DNA from: a virus
Virus record (IMG/VR): IMGVR_UViG_3300031974_001290
Span: 1-34,975 of that record
Length of the DNA stretch: 34,975 nt
Strand: one strand, 5' to 3'
A program made the translations under genes and the position numbers. The notes under the pieces were generated by a model. The model saw only the letters and a program-made list of their open reading frames with translations. It was not told where the DNA came from and did no database searches. This document shows positions 32,701 through 34,975 of the stretch, one piece after another; positions within the stretch are counted from its first letter, which is position 1; each line of letters starts with the position of its first letter.

Positions 32701-34975
32701 TCCAAATTTCAAGTTAGTGCAGACGGAAATTTAACAGCATCAAATGTATTGATTACTGGTGGTACGATTACAGGTGATGTTGATGTTCAAGGAACTTTCT
32801 CAGCTAATTCTATACAAACGCCAGCTGTAGGTGATGCTTTAGCAGAAATAACAACTGCTGGATATGCAAGATTTGTATCAGCATCGATTGGTGGTTTCGC
32901 AGTAAATAATACTCAAATAAAATCTTTTGATAATAAATTAATACTAAGTTCAAGTGGTGGAATATCAGGTTCTGATGTATTCTTTAGTGGTGGTAGAATA
33001 GGTGGTTGGGAATTAGGAAGTGATAAAATTAGTAGTAATAATTTAATTTTATCTTCATCAGGAGATATTTTATCATCAAATTATATTTCAGACTTTAGTG
33101 GATTTAGATTATCAACATTTAAAAATGGATTTTTAGAAGTAGAAGAAGCAAAAATTAGAGGAACTTTAAGAACTACGGTATTTGAAAAAGAAACCGTAAA
33201 TGCAGTTGGTGGACAATTGTGGGTAGCGAATTCAACAACAATTAGTGGTTCTGATATTGGAGTTGGAAAATCGACAACATCAATGTCAGTAGATAATGTT
33301 AGTGGTTTTGAAAACGGAGAAGTAGCACTTATTAAAAAAGTAACACAAACAGGATTTTCATCTGAGTATGTTAGGATAAATAGTTCATCAAGAGCATTTC
33401 CAGATGATGATAAAAATTTAGGTGGATTTTTATTCGTATCTCGTTCTTGGGGTAGACTATCACAATCAATTGATACTAGTACCTATCACGGACTAGGAGC
33501 ATTATCATCATCTATAAGTGAAGCACCAGGAACAGGTTCATCATACACAGATGGACAAGTTATCGTTTCAACCGGTAGAGTTAACACGGGATATATTAGA
33601 TTAAACGCAAATCCAAGTGATACATTTACACCTTATATGGATATTATTGAAAGAACAGGTTCGGGTGTTTACGATACAGAGTTAAAGGTTCGTATTGGAG
33701 ATTTGTCTGGTTTATTTGGTAAAATAGAAGGAGCAAGTGTAAGTGGATTTGGACTAGCAACAGATAATATATTTTTAACAGGTTCATTCTTCGCAGGAAG
33801 TTCATTAGAACATATATCTTTCCAAACAGGTTCATTCGAAGCAAAATTAAAGAAATTTGACTTAGACACAACTGGACTAAAAATACAAGGTGAAGGAAGT
33901 GGAACCAGTAATAAAATTTTATTAGGAAGTGCCACAAGTTTAACAAATGGTAATGGTGTTTACATAGATGGTGGTGGTAATTTTAGAGCCGGTGGAGCGT
34001 CATCAAACTTTGTAAAATTTGATGGTTCTGCATTAGAAGTAAGTGGAAGAATCAGTATAACAGGTGGAGCATTAGCCGGTGTAACAACATCATCATTAGC
34101 CGCAGGAAGTGGTTCTATCGCAGGATTGTTAGGAACGGCAACTGGTTCACTATCAGCTTCAATCGGAACAAAAATTAATCCTTACGAAACTCAAGTCGAC
34201 TTAGATAGTGGCGGAATGTCGTTGAAAAAAACAGACGGAACAATTGTAGCTGATTACGGAGTCGTAACAGAGTTATTTAGAAATGGAAGCACTAGTGAGA
34301 AAGCAATATTAGGAGCAACTGGACTTTCAATAGTTCAAGGTGGTGTAACACAATCAAGGTTTGGAACAGATGTAATTGTTGGTAAAAATGCAACAGATAA
34401 AACAGCACTACGAGTTACTAATGCTGGAGCACTATCTATTGGAACTTCAAACACTACAAACTTTTCAGTAGCCGCAAATGGTAATGTAACAATGACTGGA
34501 GCAATCACAATTACTGGTGGTGGTATTCAAGATGTATTTGACAAAATAGCAGCAGATTCTAGTTCATTATCATCATCAGTTTTACAACACAATCTTTCAA
34601 CTGGTTCATTATCAAGTTCTATTGGAGCTCAAGTAAATCCATTTAAAACTCAAGTTGTTTTAGATACTGGTGGTATGTCTTTGAGAAAAACTGACGGAAC
34701 AATTTTAGCAGATTACGGAATTGTAACAGAATTATACCAAAATGGTGATACAGACGAAAAAGCAATATTAGGTTCTAGTGGATTAGCAATAATTCAAAGT
34801 GGTGTAACACAATCAAGATTCGGTGAAGATGTAATTGTTGGTAAAGATGCAACAGATAAAACTGCTTTAAGAATAACTAACACCGGAGCATTATCTATTG
34901 GAAAGAAGGATGCAACACCAAATTTTGAAGTAGCTGCAAATGGTAATGTAACAATGACAGGTGCACTAACACTTA
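29746..34975 (+). CDS. Giant tail-fibre / host-attachment protein, 3' end outside the window
   Basis: The frame is open from ATG 29746 to the window end, at least 1743 codons. The N-terminus (VLQKRLKKQDLTNIETFIVD) has a short basic start and a beta-rich attachment region up to about 180. Acidic, disordered stretches follow (about 210-300), then Ser/Gly-rich beta modules to the end. Repeated motifs include GGTITG with YARF (around residues 895-950 and 1005-1055), GFGLATDNIFLTGSFFAG, and VAANGNVTMTGA, plus a 153-residue tandem repeat at the end. Such modular beta repeats are typical of long trimeric fibres that bind the host surface. It has a putative late promoter and no SD. Receptor-binding tip and any chaperone lie beyond the window. 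Confidence 0.82.
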   Translation, partial: MAVLQKRLKKQDLTNIETFIVDNTIESIYFNVFSIEETIPGGKSSFQILGSEYLLPEAEIKVELLDVNGKPVFIEAIKYLGDKPSRHISIEVYKNIPAGVGRLTILGSAERLADGTEIPDEWKGLYNVKWERNVFIDPLEKNLEKIIFQGETVGFGKLDKYRLPSLEISEQVRGVIVPSGSGGDTVTGFVTQSTFTGGNFEANASPFRQFKDIDDFPSETEEGFAFEQPDFTYNSSLNNYSSFIDNLSDDGLGIGIENDFDDILYEHQHGFPPNDKPFPEKEDIIDDEYPPIQDDTVVIPPSIPDPNWTGKGTLIYASGSNSFRSEFAGGIFRAEPKVNLERISNVAGQSFISSSLTASIVAVHSPDLLEIDRPFTIESRREKDYGTKFKVPYESTSYEIDFQPAGQTQNSGSGESINIFRSFAEITIKNMKTFSGDVHRVKTYTKALTNNTPFTLISDRLVESSDVLNDRSSPTLSQKIGVFKSGNQLNKHWVLKRRVKGSKVPSISTSGSISFGDTITPSMMGGVHISGSNGGADETIVFETKLSNLKMRPNVDYELKLRPILKVGEKDILQDDGTVLKQPRAKIRFYISGSKINQNNPSIKLGNAVSSFGDPIKITKTEDENYGEVIELKSKKSNNSVGEFIDFSIVRIPFRPSFERNVVVNDDTKLQIEIESGELHLGRVELIPSNDTNFSPDEFTFVAPMPKLRVKPDIFDFRIEFLNRDGKKSDYIAFKDKVKFEGENEVIQGGNNLLTGSLFVGNTIGQGVEIGGTNSAFIRSVGYHGFSSASMKANGTGSGFMIFSGSVLPNLSGSDNYRGIGLELHDGDDSFLQYRTEVGASSGSLFKVQSKDFFFGKSGSNGAFISGSNGNLEMSSSQFHLDTEGNISASNLHIAGGTITGSLVIGDSVTVNAATANQIRVPVGGPPFLAEILPTGYARFSTGSIASFNIDSNAFFTTGSNSFYISGSASGIPTQGGKQNNFISASKFQVSADGNLTASNVLITGGTITGDVDVQGTFSANSIQTPAVGDALAEITTAGYARFVSASIGGFAVNNTQIKSFDNKLILSSSGGISGSDVFFSGGRIGGWELGSDKISSNNLILSSSGDILSSNYISDFSGFRLSTFKNGFLEVEEAKIRGTLRTTVFEKETVNAVGGQLWVANSTTISGSDIGVGKSTTSMSVDNVSGFENGEVALIKKVTQTGFSSEYVRINSSSRAFPDDDKNLGGFLFVSRSWGRLSQSIDTSTYHGLGALSSSISEAPGTGSSYTDGQVIVSTGRVNTGYIRLNANPSDTFTPYMDIIERTGSGVYDTELKVRIGDLSGLFGKIEGASVSGFGLATDNIFLTGSFFAGSSLEHISFQTGSFEAKLKKFDLDTTGLKIQGEGSGTSNKILLGSATSLTNGNGVYIDGGGNFRAGGASSNFVKFDGSALEVSGRISITGGALAGVTTSSLAAGSGSIAGLLGTATGSLSASIGTKINPYETQVDLDSGGMSLKKTDGTIVADYGVVTELFRNGSTSEKAILGATGLSIVQGGVTQSRFGTDVIVGKNATDKTALRVTNAGALSIGTSNTTNFSVAANGNVTMTGAITITGGGIQDVFDKIAADSSSLSSSVLQHNLSTGSLSSSIGAQVNPFKTQVVLDTGGMSLRKTDGTILADYGIVTELYQNGDTDEKAILGSSGLAIIQSGVTQSRFGEDVIVGKDATDKTALRITNTGALSIGKKDATPNFEVAANGNVTMTGALTL
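34174..34975 (+). repeat. Tandem repeat, 459-bp (153-aa) unit in the tail-fibre gene
   Basis: The unit starting near 34174 recurs at 34633 (offset 459 bases): NPYETQVDLDSGGMSLKKTD against NPFKTQVVLDTGGMSLRKTD, then TEKAIL- and GVTQSRFG-containing strands, then ATDKTALR and VAANGNVTMTGA. The second copy runs to the window edge. A weaker modular repeat lies earlier (GGTITG modules offset by about 330 bases). Confidence 0.8.

Noticed and set aside
33644-33946. Minus-strand ORF of 100 codons in the tail-fibre region
   Set aside because: Antisense to a continuous, repeat-bearing plus-strand frame; composition (Leu/Phe-rich) is that of a shadow.
1-34975. CRISPR array, insertion sequence, integrase or attachment site
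   Set aside because: No regularly spaced direct repeats, transposase or integrase motifs were seen; the only long repeats are coding repeats in the tail-fibre gene.

Overview
The window is a contiguous piece of an AT-rich, tightly packed genome of a T4-like contractile-tailed phage (myovirus). The evidence is a baseplate gene order with gp25 and gp6 (Baseplate J) homologues, a gp46/gp47-type recombination nuclease, a Toprim primase, an Hsp20 chaperone and a CobS/MoxR-type AAA+ ATPase paired with a VWA protein. The last two are well-known cargo of marine T4-like phages, so a marine bacterial host is likely, but nothing here names it. All genes but one read rightward, with overlaps or gaps of a few bases.

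Layout. Positions 1-11429 hold a baseplate/tail operon: a cut helical protein, gp5-like OB-fold hub protein, small basic protein, gp25, gp6, a DNRLRE-type beta protein, two unidentified structural proteins and a 1271-aa tail protein with a LamG-like domain. Positions 11521-14439 hold three further structural genes, two of them paralogues. Positions 14472-16508 hold a 50-aa basic protein and a 627-aa protein joining a P-loop kinase-like domain to an HExxH metallopeptidase-like domain. Positions 16547-20938 are a DNA-metabolism block: PD-(D/E)XK-like nuclease, primase, and an Mre11-Rad50 (gp47-gp46) fusion in one polypeptide. Positions 20941-21902 contain no protein gene of normal size but many strong hairpins, one intrinsic terminator and a 12-codon mini-ORF: two candidate structured RNAs. 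Positions 21903-27631 are a region of small genes and the VWA-metallopeptidase/AAA+ pair, driven by four near-identical sigma70-type promoters. Positions 27651-29505 hold Hsp20, two small proteins and a four-TM coiled-coil membrane protein. A small ribbon-helix-helix-like gene lies on the minus strand at 29502-29696. From 29746 to the window end runs a giant tail-fibre gene (at least 1743 codons) that is not finished.

Regulation. Two promoter families can be read by eye. One has AGCTCTTGAC (containing the -35) and TATATT at exactly 17 bp; it lies only in the accessory region and looks like a host-sigma70 early promoter. The other is an ATATTTAT motif found in seven intergenic places, mainly before structural and DNA-metabolism genes. 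Several genes that follow these promoters start within 4-10 bases of the motif and have no Shine-Dalgarno sequence, so leaderless transcripts are likely.

Most interesting: the 20.96-21.71 kb structured non-coding region, the single-chain Mre11-Rad50 fusion, the kinase-metallopeptidase protein, the VWA-peptidase/AAA+ module, and the two promoter families with leaderless genes. Function calls are from motif reading only; no database search was possible.
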